Shown here: piece by piece, positions 1 to 7,968 of the stretch
Layout: each line of letters begins with the position of its first letter
Position numbering within the stretch: the stretch's first letter is position 1
Assembly: GCF_000189535.1 (NCBI RefSeq)
Contig: NC_015145.1
Coordinates: forward strand, 1,178,001 to 1,242,000
Direction of reading: 5' to 3'
DNA length: 64,000 nucleotides
Source: Pseudarthrobacter phenanthrenivorans Sphe3
Lineage (GTDB): Bacteria; Actinomycetota; Actinomycetes; Actinomycetales; Micrococcaceae
Program-made: the position numbers and the translations under genes
Notes under the pieces: generated by a model
Databases searched by the model: none
Told to the model about the DNA's origin: nothing
The model's input: only the letters and a program-made list of their open reading frames with translations

Positions 1-1
1 C

Positions 2-226
2 ATCACCGACGCCAACCGCGGTGCCGCAATGTCCGGTCCGGCCATCAGCGAAGAGGAGCACGAGGTCACCCTCCACGAGGAGCGGCCGGTGGTGGAGAAG
101 GAAGCCGTTCCGGTGGAACGGGTCCGGCTGGACAAGGATGTGGTGCAGGACGACGTCACGGTCAACGAGGAAGTCCGCAAGGAGCACATCGACGCGGACG
201 GCGTGGACCGCGACGCGCGCCGCTAG
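2..226 (+). CDS. DUF2382 (YsnF/AvaK-type) protein, C-terminal end
   Basis: The 5' end lies outside the window; the frame is open from base 2 and stops with TAG at 224-226. The visible 74 residues are strongly charged and carry the DUF2382 pattern: a glutamate-rich strand (SEEEHEVTLHEERPVVEK), then EAVPVERVRLDKDVV, then a repeat of Val-rich acidic strands ending DRDARR. In this family DUF2382 usually follows a PRC-barrel and is linked to general stress response; that N-terminal part is not visible. A strong terminator follows 68 bp downstream, so this is the last gene of its unit. Family assignment is fairly secure, the function is not. Confidence 0.75.
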   Translation: MTDANRGAAMSGPAISEEEHEVTLHEERPVVEKEAVPVERVRLDKDVVQDDVTVNEEVRKEHIDADGVDRDARR

Positions 227-293
227 GCCCGCCCGCTGACGCGCTGCGTGAAGCACTGTTGAACGGACCGGTGCTTCATGCGGCCGCAGGATA

Positions 294-334
294 AACGATG
301 CCGGGAGTCCCCTGTGGGGGCTCCCGGCATCGTT
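294..334 (+). terminator. Rho-independent-type terminator after the DUF2382 gene
   Basis: A 19-bp stem, perfect except for one T-G wobble, has arms 294-312 and 316-334 and a TGT loop. It starts about 68 bp after the DUF2382 stop and has only a short T-poor tail (TGTGCTT), as is common in high-GC actinobacteria. Confidence 0.8.
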
Positions 335-359
335 GTGCTTGCGGAACTTCCTTACAGTG

Positions 360-395
360 CTGGTGCAGCCTCCGGTCAAGCGGTGGCTGCACCAG
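360..395. terminator. Inverted repeat, possible terminator
   Basis: An 11-bp perfect inverted repeat (arms 360-370 and 385-395, 14-nt loop) lies between the convergent DUF2382 and DUF4383 genes. On the minus strand it is about 80 bp past the DUF4383 stop and could end that transcript. No T-tract, so this is tentative. Apart from this and the preceding hairpin I see nothing else in 227-473. Confidence 0.4.
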
Positions 396-473
396 CCAGT
401 AGGACGAATATCTTCAGAACTTAGTGTTCATCTTTCATTCGCGGCTCCTGTTTCCCGGTTTACGGATTCCGGG

Positions 474-935
474 CTAGGTCCTGTCGGAGGCCATATTCCT
501 CGAGAACAGCCAGCCGGCCAGGATCATGACGATGCCCAGGCCAAGATGGGTCCAGTTGTCCAGCATATTCAGGGCCAGGAAGTTGGCCGCCGAATCGACT
601 CCGACACTGAGCCCGAAAATGGCGAGGACGATATACAGCGCACCTGCGCCCAGCAGGAAATTACGCGCCCCATGCTCGCTGCGCGACATCGCCCATCCGG
701 TCGCGCCGATGGCCACCTGCACGATGTTCAGCAGCATGGACACCTGGAACACGCCAAAGAGCATGGCTTGCGAATCCGGTCCGAAGAACCTCAGTTCGCT
801 GTATTCGATGGTGACGCCCGGGATGAAGCCCAGCAGGCCCACCAGCATTAGAACAATTCCCACTCCGATGCCCACGTTCTGGACATCTGCCCGGCCAAAA
901 TGGACGCCGTGGGCATGTGGGGATGCAGTAGTCAT
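474..935 (-). CDS. DUF4383 family integral membrane protein
   Basis: A 153-residue membrane protein with four predicted membrane segments (around GIGVGIVLMLVGLLGFIPG, MLFGVFQVSMLLNIVQVAIG, LLGAGALYIVLAIFGLSVG and THLGLGIVMILAGWLF). Spacing and the conserved FGVFQVxxLxNxV stretch fit DUF4383, a family of unknown function common in actinobacteria. The ATG at 935 is chosen over an upstream in-frame ATG at 953 because a good AGGAGGG ribosome-binding site sits just before it. A short palindrome lies upstream of that site. No partner gene is evident. Confidence 0.8.
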   Translation of the reverse strand: MTTASPHAHGVHFGRADVQNVGIGVGIVLMLVGLLGFIPGVTIEYSELRFFGPDSQAMLFGVFQVSMLLNIVQVAIGATGWAMSRSEHGARNFLLGAGALYIVLAIFGLSVGVDSAANFLALNMLDNWTHLGLGIVMILAGWLFSRNMASDRT

Positions 936-949
936 TCTTTCCCTCCTAT

Positions 950-962
950 CCACACCGTGTGG
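950..962. promoter_or_regulatory. Small palindrome upstream of the DUF4383 gene
   Basis: CCACAC-C-GTGTGG is a 13-bp palindrome with a one-base centre, directly upstream of the DUF4383 ribosome-binding site on the minus strand. Candidate operator or 5'-UTR hairpin; no further evidence. Confidence 0.3.
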
Positions 963-1066
963 ACAGTTAAATTTTACGGCGGAGGCCCCGGAAAAGCGCC
1001 GGTGGGAAAGCCCGCAAACTTTCCCTGAATGGGGGAGTCAAGCCTGTCGGTCCCGGGCCCGCGGGG

Positions 1067-2404
1067 ATGGCCGTGACACCATGGTGCACGATGAAACTGC
1101 GTGCTGATCAGACCGGAGACCGCGGCCTTCCCATGCCCTTGTGGCTGCAGGGCGCCGTTGAAACAGCGCAGGCTGCCATCATTTCGGCACTGGTTGTGAT
1201 CGCCCCGATTGTGGCCGTGTGGGCGACCGCCGGCTTCCATGACAGTGCCTTCGACGTCCTGGCCCGCCTGGCGGGGCAGGCGTGGCTGCTGGTGCACGGT
1301 GTGCCGTTGCAACTGGCCGCCACAGGGTCCACTGCGGCAGCCCATGGCGGCTCCGGCGCGCTGTCCCTCATTCCGCTGGGCCTGACCCTGCTGCCGTTCC
1401 TCCTGGCCTGGCGCGCCGGCCGCCGGCTGGCGCGGGCCTCCTATACGGACCAGCTGTGGCAGGCGCTGCTGGGCTCCTGGGTTGTCTACGCCGCCTTCGG
1501 AACGGCCACGGGGTTTGTGTGCCGTACCCCGGATGTGGGCATCAACCCCTGGCATGCCATGTTCATCCCGCTTATTCCCTACGCTCTGGGCATGGTGGTG
1601 GGTGCGCGGCGGGAGGCCGGTTCCTGGAGCCGGCTTATCGGCGTGGACGCCGTCGACTGGATTTCCCGTACCAGCCAGCACTCCCGCTGGGCCGGCTCCT
1701 ACCTTGGGTCAGCCGCGAAGGCCGGGTTCGTGGCGGCCGTGTCGGCACTGGCCCTGGCGGCGGTGCTGCTGGCTGTGGACCTCTTCATCCACTGGAACCT
1801 GGTGGTCGCCGTCTATGAGGCGCTCGACGCCGGTGCTGTGGGAGGCGCGGCCCTCACCATCGCGCAGCTTGGGTTCCTGCCCAACCTGGCCGTCTTCGCC
1901 CTGGCGTGGACCTCCGGCGCAGGTTTTTCCATGGGCGTCGGTTCGCAGGTGGGGCCGCTCGGCACCGCCGTGGGGCCGCTGCCCTCCATTCCGGTGCTGG
2001 CCGCCATTCCCTCCGGTCCGCTTGATTACGCCTTCGTTGCACTGGTGGTCCCCGTGCTTGCCGGGGTCCTGGCAGGCTGGTGGTTCCTGCGCGAAGGTGA
2101 AAACCACTTTGACGAATGGCTCTCGATCAAGATCCGCGCACGCTGGTTCACAGCCTCCGTCTCCACACTGGTGCTGGGGGCGCTGACCGGCCTGGCGGCC
2201 GGACTGCTGGCCTATGCGCTGGCCTGGCTGGCCCGTGGCTCGGCCGGGATCGGGCGGCTGACGGAGATTGGGCCTGACCCGTTCTGGACGGGAGTCTGGC
2301 TGGCCGCGGAGGTGGGTGCCGGCGTCGTGATCGGTTACGCGGCCGGACCGTGGCTGGAACGCGAACACGCGGAAAAGGAAGCGGAAGCCCAGCTGGTGTC
2401 CTAG
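1067..2404 (+). CDS. DUF6350 family polytopic membrane protein
   Basis: A 445-residue protein made almost wholly of hydrophobic segments (about 9-10), with Gly/Ala-rich loops and an acidic C-terminus (WLEREHAEKEAEAQL). Composition, length and position just ahead of purN-purH match the actinobacterial DUF6350 family, sometimes called a cell-division membrane protein; I would not claim a function. The start is uncertain: ATG 1067 gives the full frame, while ATG 1091 (MKLRADQ) is an alternative and neither has a convincing ribosome-binding site. The gene converges on the small membrane protein at 2442-2873. Confidence 0.75.
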   Translation: MAVTPWCTMKLRADQTGDRGLPMPLWLQGAVETAQAAIISALVVIAPIVAVWATAGFHDSAFDVLARLAGQAWLLVHGVPLQLAATGSTAAAHGGSGALSLIPLGLTLLPFLLAWRAGRRLARASYTDQLWQALLGSWVVYAAFGTATGFVCRTPDVGINPWHAMFIPLIPYALGMVVGARREAGSWSRLIGVDAVDWISRTSQHSRWAGSYLGSAAKAGFVAAVSALALAAVLLAVDLFIHWNLVVAVYEALDAGAVGGAALTIAQLGFLPNLAVFALAWTSGAGFSMGVGSQVGPLGTAVGPLPSIPVLAAIPSGPLDYAFVALVVPVLAGVLAGWWFLREGENHFDEWLSIKIRARWFTASVSTLVLGALTGLAAGLLAYALAWLARGSAGIGRLTEIGPDPFWTGVWLAAEVGAGVVIGYAAGPWLEREHAEKEAEAQLVS

Positions 2405-2441
2405 CCCCTGCGTGCGGTGTTCGTGCTGCTGGTAACGCCTG

Positions 2442-2873
2442 CTAGGGGAGCTGCTGCGGCAGGGAGCCTTCAAGCTGTGTGCGGCACGCCGATTGGGCCT
2501 GGTCCGTAAGGGCCCGCCCCACGCACGCCTGGTACTCGCGCACCTCGTCGAAGAACACGGAGGTGACCAGGATCAGCAGCACCATGATCGCGGAAACCAC
2601 CAGCCCGGAAATGGTGCCGATGAGGACCAGCCGGGATTCCTTCAGCCGTGCGGCCCGGACCAGGAGGACTATGCCCAGGGCCACGCTGGCCGCCGTCAGG
2701 ATGCCTGTCAGCCACAGGTAGTTGACGTCCAGCTGGTAGACGAAGAAGGCGCCCAGGACCGAGACGACGAACATCCGGAACAGGGTATGGGTCTTGGCGA
2801 GCGAGGCCTTGGCTGCCTCGCTGAGCGGCGGTTTGGTCCGCTGCTGCCCAGCCGGTTCCGGTGTGGTGTTCAT
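2442..2873 (-). CDS. Small three-helix membrane protein, function unknown
   Basis: A 143-residue protein. A polar, Pro/Lys-rich N-terminus (about 30 residues) is followed by three hydrophobic segments (FRMFVVSVLGAFFVY; YLWLTGILTAASVALGIVLLV; LVLIGTISGLVVSAIMVLLIL) and a short external tail containing two cysteines (YQACVGRAL, SACRTQLEG). The ATG at 2873 is preceded by TAGGCT and 7 nt with no Shine-Dalgarno, so the mRNA is probably leaderless. It is divergent from purN, and the two -10 boxes are only 14 bp apart. I do not recognise the family. Confidence 0.7.
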   Translation of the reverse strand: MNTTPEPAGQQRTKPPLSEAAKASLAKTHTLFRMFVVSVLGAFFVYQLDVNYLWLTGILTAASVALGIVLLVRAARLKESRLVLIGTISGLVVSAIMVLLILVTSVFFDEVREYQACVGRALTDQAQSACRTQLEGSLPQQLP

Positions 2874-2880
2874 GTTTTCC

Positions 2881-2906
2881 AGCCTACGCGAGGCTGCCCA
2901 TAAGCT
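2881..2906. promoter_or_regulatory. Overlapping divergent leaderless promoters
   Basis: Minus-strand -10 TAGGCT (2886-2881) serves the small membrane protein; plus-strand -10 TAAGCT (2901-2906) serves purN. Each is 6-7 nt from its start codon (2873 and 2913). With 14 bp between the two -10 boxes, each -35 region overlaps the other promoter, so simultaneous polymerase binding is unlikely. Confidence 0.55.
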
Positions 2907-2912
2907 AGAGCC

Positions 2913-3497
2913 ATGCGCATCGTGGTCCTCGTCTCCGGAACCGGCTCCAACCTCCAGGCCGTCATCGACGCCGTGAAGGCAGGGGAACTGGATGTGGACA
3001 TCGCTGCCGTGGGTGCGGACCGGCCGGGCACCTACGGGGTGGAACGCTCGGCAGCGGCAGGCATCCCCACGTTCGTGGTGGACTTCAAGGCGTACCCGGA
3101 CCGGGCCCAGTGGAACGCGGCGCTGACCGAGGCCGTTGCCGCCTTCGAGCCGGATGTCGTGGTCTCCTCGGGCTTCATGCGGATCGTGAGCCCGGAATTC
3201 ATCGACGCTTTTGGCGGCAAGTACCTGAACACCCACCCCGCCCTGCTGCCGGCGTTTCCCGGTGCCCATGGGGTACGGGATGCGATGGCCTACGGCGTGA
3301 AGGTCACCGGCTGCACTGTGCACTGGGCGGACGCCGGCGTGGACACCGGCCCCATCATCGCCCAGGAAGCCGTGGCGGTCGAGGACACCGATACCGAGGA
3401 GACCCTTCACGAGCGGATCAAGGTGGTGGAGCGGCGGTTGCTGGTATCCACCCTGGCCTCCCTCGCCGCCGCCCACCGCTCTGGCCTCCCCGCCTAA
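2913..3497 (+). CDS. purN: Phosphoribosylglycinamide formyltransferase
   Basis: Transfers a formyl group from 10-formyl-THF to GAR, the third step of de novo purine synthesis. The 194-residue length is normal. Visible features are the N-terminal phosphate-binding loop VVLVSGTGSNLQA, the FMRIVSPEFI segment, the catalytic Asn-His motif in YLNTHPALLPAFPGAHGVRDA, and the conserved aspartate in HWADAGVDTGPII. The ATG is preceded by TAAGCT and 6 nt with no Shine-Dalgarno: probably leaderless. Its TAA stop (3495-3497) lies within the start of a repeat element. purH, usually next to purN in relatives, is 2.65 kb downstream, past an inserted DUF559 gene and an MFS gene. Confidence 0.95.
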   Translation: MRIVVLVSGTGSNLQAVIDAVKAGELDVDIAAVGADRPGTYGVERSAAAGIPTFVVDFKAYPDRAQWNAALTEAVAAFEPDVVVSSGFMRIVSPEFIDAFGGKYLNTHPALLPAFPGAHGVRDAMAYGVKVTGCTVHWADAGVDTGPIIAQEAVAVEDTDTEETLHERIKVVERRLLVSTLASLAAAHRSGLPA

Positions 3498-3576
3498 CCC
3501 CTCCCCCCCACCCAACTAGGTAGCGCTAAGTGTCGTTTTGAACCCCCATAACGACACTTAGCGCTACCTAGTTGGG
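3495..3576. repeat. Palindromic repeat copy 1 (left repeat of the DUF559 cassette)
   Basis: Core 3511-3576 is a perfect 27-bp inverted repeat (arms 3511-3537 and 3550-3576) around a 12-nt loop. A C-rich tag (TAACCCCTCC...) precedes it and supplies the purN stop codon. The reverse complement of this whole block recurs at 4579-4656 with about three differences (one loop base, one substitution and one length change in the C run). Outer arm is CCCAACTAGGTAGCGC; inner arm is CTAAGTGTCGTT. It could also work as a terminator for purN. Confidence 0.9.
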
Positions 3577-3639
3577 CATGGGCGGGGCGGGCTGTGGATA
3601 ACCTCTGCGGCATTCCGCCGCGCCTGCCACCATGGGCGG

Positions 3640-4584
3640 ATGAAGGTACCGACTCAATTGCCCGGCCAGTTGGCGTCCCTCCCTTTCACTTTTCAAGAAG
3701 CGGTCGACGCCGGAATCAGCCGGCGGCGTCTGCGTCACCATGGCTTGCTCTGGCCAAGCCGGGGCGTCCGGGTTCCGGATGCGGGCAGCGCATCACACCT
3801 TGCCCCGCGCATCCGCCCCTATACATTGGTCACCGAGTTTGCCGCCGCTTCGCATGCCTCGGCCTTTCTCCTGTGGGAATTTCCGGGCTTCCTCCCTGGC
3901 AGTGACGAGCCACTGCTGCACATCTCGCGGCCTGACACGGTTGCCATCATGCGGCGGCCCGGTGTGAAGGGACACCGCGGTCAGTTCTTCGCGGATGAGA
4001 TCGTGACCCATAACGGACTGCTGGTCACTTCCCGGGTAAGGACGTGGTTGGACTGTTCCCGAAAGATGAGCATCGAAGAGTTGACCGTGGTTGCCGACCA
4101 CCTCCTGCGGGTCCCGCGGCCCGACTTCGAAGGCAGATCGGAGCCCTATGCAACCCGGGAGGATCTCGATGACATGCTTGACCGGCATAAGGGAACGCCC
4201 GGTATCAGGAAGGCACGGGTTGCCCTGGAGCGGGCACGGGTGGGCTCGGATTCCGCGCAGGAAACCAAGCTGCGGCTTGCACTGGAGGACGCGAGCCTGC
4301 CCGAACCCCTACTGAACGTGCGCACGGACCTGGGCGCCGGCGTCGTACGTCAGCCCGACTTGAGCTACCCGGAACAGAAAGTGGCAGTGGAGTATGACGG
4401 CGAGGGACACTCGGAGGCTGCGCAGGTTGTCCGTGATATTGCCCGCGATGAGGATTTTTTCCGGGCAGGCTGGCTGCTCGTGAGGATTTCGAAGCGCCAC
4501 ATGGAGAGGGAGGGCCGGTCGGCGGTGGCCAAGGTCCGTTCAGCGCTCCTGAGTCGGGGCTGGTACCCCAACAGAGAAAACTAG
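3640..4584 (+). CDS. DUF559 (PD-(D/E)XK-like) protein with AbiEi-type N-terminus
   Basis: A 314-residue protein. Residues about 10-50 (FTFQEAVDAGISRRRLRHHG) look like the winged-helix start of AbiEi-like antitoxin domains. The C-terminal 110 residues resemble DUF559, a Vsr/restriction-endonuclease-like fold: PDLSYPEQKVAVEYDG, then DIARDEDFFRAGWLLVRIS. The VEYDGEGH acidic cluster is where an active site would lie. The gene is closely bracketed by inverted copies of a palindromic repeat; its own TAG stop lies in the right copy and the left copy ends 63 bp before the ATG. Ribosome-binding site is weak. Such proteins are frequent, function-unknown genes in actinobacteria; nuclease activity is an inference. 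It interrupts the purN-purH neighbourhood, suggesting insertion. Confidence 0.75.
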   Translation: MKVPTQLPGQLASLPFTFQEAVDAGISRRRLRHHGLLWPSRGVRVPDAGSASHLAPRIRPYTLVTEFAAASHASAFLLWEFPGFLPGSDEPLLHISRPDTVAIMRRPGVKGHRGQFFADEIVTHNGLLVTSRVRTWLDCSRKMSIEELTVVADHLLRVPRPDFEGRSEPYATREDLDDMLDRHKGTPGIRKARVALERARVGSDSAQETKLRLALEDASLPEPLLNVRTDLGAGVVRQPDLSYPEQKVAVEYDGEGHSEAAQVVRDIARDEDFFRAGWLLVRISKRHMEREGRSAVAKVRSALLSRGWYPNREN

Positions 4585-4656
4585 GTAGCGCTAAGTGTCG
4601 TTATGAGGGTTCAAAACGACACTTAGCGCTACCTAGTTGGGAGGGGGGAGGGGTTA
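4579..4656. repeat. Palindromic repeat copy 2 (right repeat of the DUF559 cassette)
   Basis: Perfect 24-bp arms (4579-4602 and 4615-4638) flank a 12-nt loop, followed by a G-rich tag ending in GGGGTTA. The block is the reverse complement of copy 1. Its left arm contains the DUF559 stop codon (TAG, 4582-4584) and its tag contains the MFS stop codon (TTA, read TAA on the minus strand, 4654-4656), so both neighbouring reading frames end inside the repeat. Confidence 0.9.
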
Positions 4657-6006
4657 CTCGAGGCGGCGCTGTTTGGTCTCGGGGGAGAAGAACGCCATCC
4701 ACAGCACGGCGAGCAGCACCAGTCCGCCGGCCAGGGCGAAGGACGTGGCCAGGCCGAGCTCCGGCCAGAAGTAGTTCGCGAAAATGAGCGGGCCAAAGCC
4801 GGCCCCCAGCCGCGAGAACGTGGACGCCCAGCCGAAGCCGGTGCCGCGCAGCTCCGTCGGGTAGAGCTCGGACACGTAGGCGTAGAGCACCGGGATGGCC
4901 ACCTGCACCACAAACCCGAACACAAGCAGCCAGAACACCGCGGCCGTGGGGATGTCCACCACGAACGCCACGATCACCAGGGTCAGCGCGGAGAGCGGCC
5001 CGGTAATGGCCAGGATCCATTTGCGGCCCACGCGCTCCACCAGCAGGGCGGCCACGATGACGCCGAGAAGCCCGACGGCGGCCATGGACGCCGTGGTGAC
5101 GAATGCCTTGTACTCGGCAAAGCCGGCCCCAATCAGGATCCGGGGCATCCAGGTAAGGGACAGGTAGTAGACCAGCAGGATGCTGAAGAACAGGGCCCAC
5201 GCTGCCGTCGTGATCTTCCAGTTGAACTGCCACACAGAGCGGAGCTGGGTCCAGGCGCTGCCGGCAGACAACCTGGGCACCTCCTGGGCGTCGGGGAGGC
5301 TGTAGGCGCGGGGCTCCGCACCGGTGGCGGCCACCAGCCCGTCAATGACCTTGGCGGCTTCCTCCCGCCGGCCCTTCCTGATCAGGAACAGCGGGGACTC
5401 CGGAACGCTCCGCCGGACCCAGAACACCAGCAGGGCTGGCAGGACCATCACCAGCATGGTCAACCGCCAGTCTCCGAACAGGGCCACCAGGGCGGCGGAG
5501 ACAAAGCCGGCCAATGCTGCACCGATGGGCCACCAGCCGTCCATCGCAGTGAGGACCTTGCCGCGCTGCTTCCGCGGCGTGAACTCGCCCACCAGCGCAT
5601 AATCCACCGGGATGCAGCCGCCCAGCCCGAACCCGGCCATGAACCGGAACACGCAGAACCAGATGAAGTCGGGGGAGAAGGCGCCCAGCACGGTGAACAG
5701 GGAAAAGATCAGGAGTGTTGCGGTGAAGGCCTTCTTGCGCCCGATGGTGTCCGCGATAGTGCCCCACACGAACGCGCCCAGGGCCATGCCGATCAGGTTG
5801 GACGTACCCACCCACGCGACTTCACCCGGGGTCAGCGCCCAGTGCGTGGACAGCAGGGGAATCAGGATCCCGTTCAGGGTCACATCCCAAGCGTCGAACA
5901 TGAAGCCGAGGCCGCCGATCAAAAAGATCCTGCCCTGGACTTTCCATCGCCAGGGCAGTTCCTGGACCACCTGTTCGCCGCTCGGCACAGTGGTGTAAGT
6001 ATTCAT
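4654..6006 (-). CDS. MFS transporter, sugar-porter/NiaP-like
   Basis: A 450-residue, 12-helix major facilitator. The signature loop between helices 2 and 3 is [13 protein letters not shown], followed by the sugar-porter-type motif [36 protein letters not shown] at the start of the central loop, and a second-half [13 protein letters not shown] motif. The overall pattern is closest to the NiaP/SV2-like and aromatic-acid/sugar porters; the substrate cannot be read from sequence. The ATG at 6006 has an AGGAGG site 6 nt upstream. The stop codon is supplied by the adjacent palindromic repeat. It is transcribed against purN and purH. Confidence 0.85.
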   Translation of the reverse strand: MNTYTTVPSGEQVVQELPWRWKVQGRIFLIGGLGFMFDAWDVTLNGILIPLLSTHWALTPGEVAWVGTSNLIGMALGAFVWGTIADTIGRKKAFTATLLIFSLFTVLGAFSPDFIWFCVFRFMAGFGLGGCIPVDYALVGEFTPRKQRGKVLTAMDGWWPIGAALAGFVSAALVALFGDWRLTMLVMVLPALLVFWVRRSVPESPLFLIRKGRREEAAKVIDGLVAATGAEPRAYSLPDAQEVPRLSAGSAWTQLRSVWQFNWKITTAAWALFFSILLVYYLSLTWMPRILIGAGFAEYKAFVTTASMAAVGLLGVIVAALLVERVGRKWILAITGPLSALTLVIVAFVVDIPTAAVFWLLVFGFVVQVAIPVLYAYVSELYPTELRGTGFGWASTFSRLGAGFGPLIFANYFWPELGLATSFALAGGLVLLAVLWMAFFSPETKQRRLE

Positions 6007-6148
6007 CGCCGCCTCCTGGGAAAACTCTAGCCGGGCGCACCGGTGTTCACACTCACGCGGACAGGCGGGTCAACCTGCGCTTCGGGATAAACTGGGCCGT
6101 ATCCCCACCAACCGCGGCGTTGTTCCGCGAGATAAGACGGAGACATTT

Positions 6149-7834
6149 GTGAGCTTCACGCAGCATGAGCGCGTATCCATTGACCGTGTTCCCATCCGCC
6201 GGGCGCTGATCTCGGTTTACGACAAGACCGGTCTGGAGGAGCTCGCCCAGGGCCTGCACGCAGCGGGAGTGAAACTGGTCTCCACCGGGTCCACCGCCAA
6301 GAAGATCGCCGCCGCCGGCATTCCGGTCCAGGAAGTCGAGGAAGTCACCGGCTCGCCGGAGATGCTGGACGGCCGCGTCAAGACGCTGCACCCCCGCGTC
6401 CATGGCGGCATCCTCGCAGACCGCCGCGTCCCAGCGCACATGGAGACGCTCACCAAAATGGAGATCGAGCCCTTCGACCTGGTGGTGGTGAACCTCTACC
6501 CGTTCGTCGAGACCGTCAAGTCCGGCGCGGCCCAGGATGACGTCGTGGAGCAGATCGACATCGGAGGCCCCGCAATGGTGCGCTCCGCCGCGAAGAACCA
6601 CGCCGCCGTCGCCATTGTGGTGGACCCGTCCTTCTACGGCCAGGTGGTCACCGCCGCGGCCGAGGGCGGCTTCGATTTGAAGACACGACGGCGGCTGGCT
6701 GCCAAGGCGTTCGCCCACACCGCGTCCTACGACAACGCGGTGGCCACCTGGACCGCCAGCCAGTTCCTGGATGAAGACGGCGATGGCGTCATCGACTGGC
6801 CCGCCTACGCCGGCCTTTCACTGGAGCGGTCCGAGGTGCTGCGCTACGGCGAGAACCCCCACCAGCAGGCCGCACTGTACGTGGATAAGGCAGCTCCCGT
6901 GGGCATCGCCCAGGCGGACCAGCTGCATGGGAAGGCCATGAGCTACAACAACTTCGTGGACGCCGACGCCGCACTCCGCGCCGCCTACGACTTCAGCGAG
7001 CCGGCCGTGGCGATCATCAAGCACGCCAACCCGTGCGGCGTGGCCGTCGGTTCCGAGGATGCGGCCGATCCCATCGCCGACGCCCATGCCAAGGCCCACG
7101 CCTGCGATCCCGTTTCCGCGTTCGGCGGCGTCATTGCCGCCAACCGTACGGTCACTGCCGGCATGGCGAACACCGTCAAGGACATCTTCACCGAGGTGGT
7201 CATCGCCCCGGGCTTCGAGCCGGAGGCCGTGGAGATCCTGTCCAAGAAGAAGAACATCCGCCTGCTCGCCCTGCCTGAGGGCTACGGGCGCTACCCCACG
7301 GAGTTCCGCCAGGTGTCCGGCGGCATGCTGGTGCAGGTGGCGGACAAGGTCGATGCCGACGGCGACAACCCCGCCAACTGGACGCTCGCTGCCGGTGAGG
7401 CTGCCGACGAGAAGACGCTCGCGGACCTCGCCTTCGCCTGGACCGCCTGCCGCGCCGCCAAGTCCAACGCGATCCTCCTTGCACAGGACGGCGCCGCCGT
7501 CGGCATTGGCATGGGCCAGGTCAACCGCCTCGATTCCTGCCGCCTGGCAGTAGAACGGGCCAACACGCTGGGCGTCACGGTGGAGTCCGACGTCGAAGGT
7601 GCTGGCGGTGCCAGCAACGCCGACGCGAGCGGGGCACCCCAGCGGGCCCGTGGCGCAGTGGCTGCTTCCGACGCCTTCTTCCCGTTTGCCGACGGCCTGC
7701 AGATCCTGATCGACGCCGGCGTGCGCGCCGTGGTCCAGCCCGGCGGTTCCGTCCGGGACGAGGAAGTCATCGCAGCGGCCAACGCTGCAGGGATCACCAT
7801 GTACTTCACCGGCGCCCGCCACTTCTTCCACTGA
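6149..7834 (+). CDS. purH: Bifunctional AICAR formyltransferase / IMP cyclohydrolase
   Basis: Catalyses the last two steps of IMP synthesis, using 10-formyl-THF. The N-terminal methylglyoxal-synthase-like IMP cyclohydrolase domain (residues about 14-160) shows [30 protein letters not shown] and [13 protein letters not shown]. The transformylase domain (about 165-561) shows [11 protein letters not shown], the KHANPCG catalytic stretch, DPVSAFGG, and [10 protein letters not shown] near the C-terminus. Length 561 is slightly above average because of an Ala/Gly-rich insert ([15 protein letters not shown]) before that last motif. Start is GTG at 6149. A likely -10 (TAAACT, 6088-6093) gives a leader of about 50 nt; no riboswitch is recognisable there. 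Confidence 0.95.
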   Translation: MSFTQHERVSIDRVPIRRALISVYDKTGLEELAQGLHAAGVKLVSTGSTAKKIAAAGIPVQEVEEVTGSPEMLDGRVKTLHPRVHGGILADRRVPAHMETLTKMEIEPFDLVVVNLYPFVETVKSGAAQDDVVEQIDIGGPAMVRSAAKNHAAVAIVVDPSFYGQVVTAAAEGGFDLKTRRRLAAKAFAHTASYDNAVATWTASQFLDEDGDGVIDWPAYAGLSLERSEVLRYGENPHQQAALYVDKAAPVGIAQADQLHGKAMSYNNFVDADAALRAAYDFSEPAVAIIKHANPCGVAVGSEDAADPIADAHAKAHACDPVSAFGGVIAANRTVTAGMANTVKDIFTEVVIAPGFEPEAVEILSKKKNIRLLALPEGYGRYPTEFRQVSGGMLVQVADKVDADGDNPANWTLAAGEAADEKTLADLAFAWTACRAAKSNAILLAQDGAAVGIGMGQVNRLDSCRLAVERANTLGVTVESDVEGAGGASNADASGAPQRARGAVAASDAFFPFADGLQILIDAGVRAVVQPGGSVRDEEVIAAANAAGITMYFTGARHFFH

Positions 7835-7845
7835 GGTCCGGCACG

Positions 7846-7902
7846 TCGATTGCTCCGTATTCGTCGTTTTCCGCGTGGAAACGACAAATGCGGAGCAATC
7901 GA
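7846..7902. repeat. Divergent palindrome of the same type, just after purH
   Basis: Arms 7846-7872 and 7877-7902 pair with two mismatches and one bulge around a 4-nt loop (GCGT). The inner part, TCGTCGTTTTCC, resembles the inner arm GTGTCGTTTTG of the other palindromes; the outer part (TCGATTGCTCCG) is unrelated. It begins 11 bp after the purH stop and may act as its terminator. Confidence 0.65.
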
Positions 7903-7914
7903 TGAATTAAACGG

Positions 7915-7956
7915 ACGACGGCGCCCGCCCCCTTCGCAAGGGACGGGCGCCGTCGT
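7915..7956. terminator. Strong hairpin between convergent purH and protease units
   Basis: A 13-bp perfect stem (ACGACGGCGCCCG, 7915-7927, with 7944-7956) is extended by a near-complementary C/G inner stem and followed by TTGTTCT on the plus strand. It is placed to end purH transcripts and, on the other strand, those of the small ORF and protease. Confidence 0.75.
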
Positions 7957-7968
7957 TGTTCTGCTGGC

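Noticed and set aside
3594..3905. Plus-strand frame of 103 codons overlapping the DUF559 gene start
   Set aside because: Out of frame with the recognisable HTH/DUF559 protein and without motif; a shadow.
3495..4656. Classical insertion sequence around the DUF559 gene
   Set aside because: No DDE or HUH transposase motif in the protein and no target-site duplication visible outside 3495 or 4656, so I do not call it an IS; it is reported instead as an uncharacterised repeat-flanked cassette.
6007..6148. Second ZTP riboswitch before purH
   Set aside because: purH is a common target, but the conserved GGGTCG...CCTGGGC elements are absent; only a short CGCGG/CCGCG hairpin is seen.
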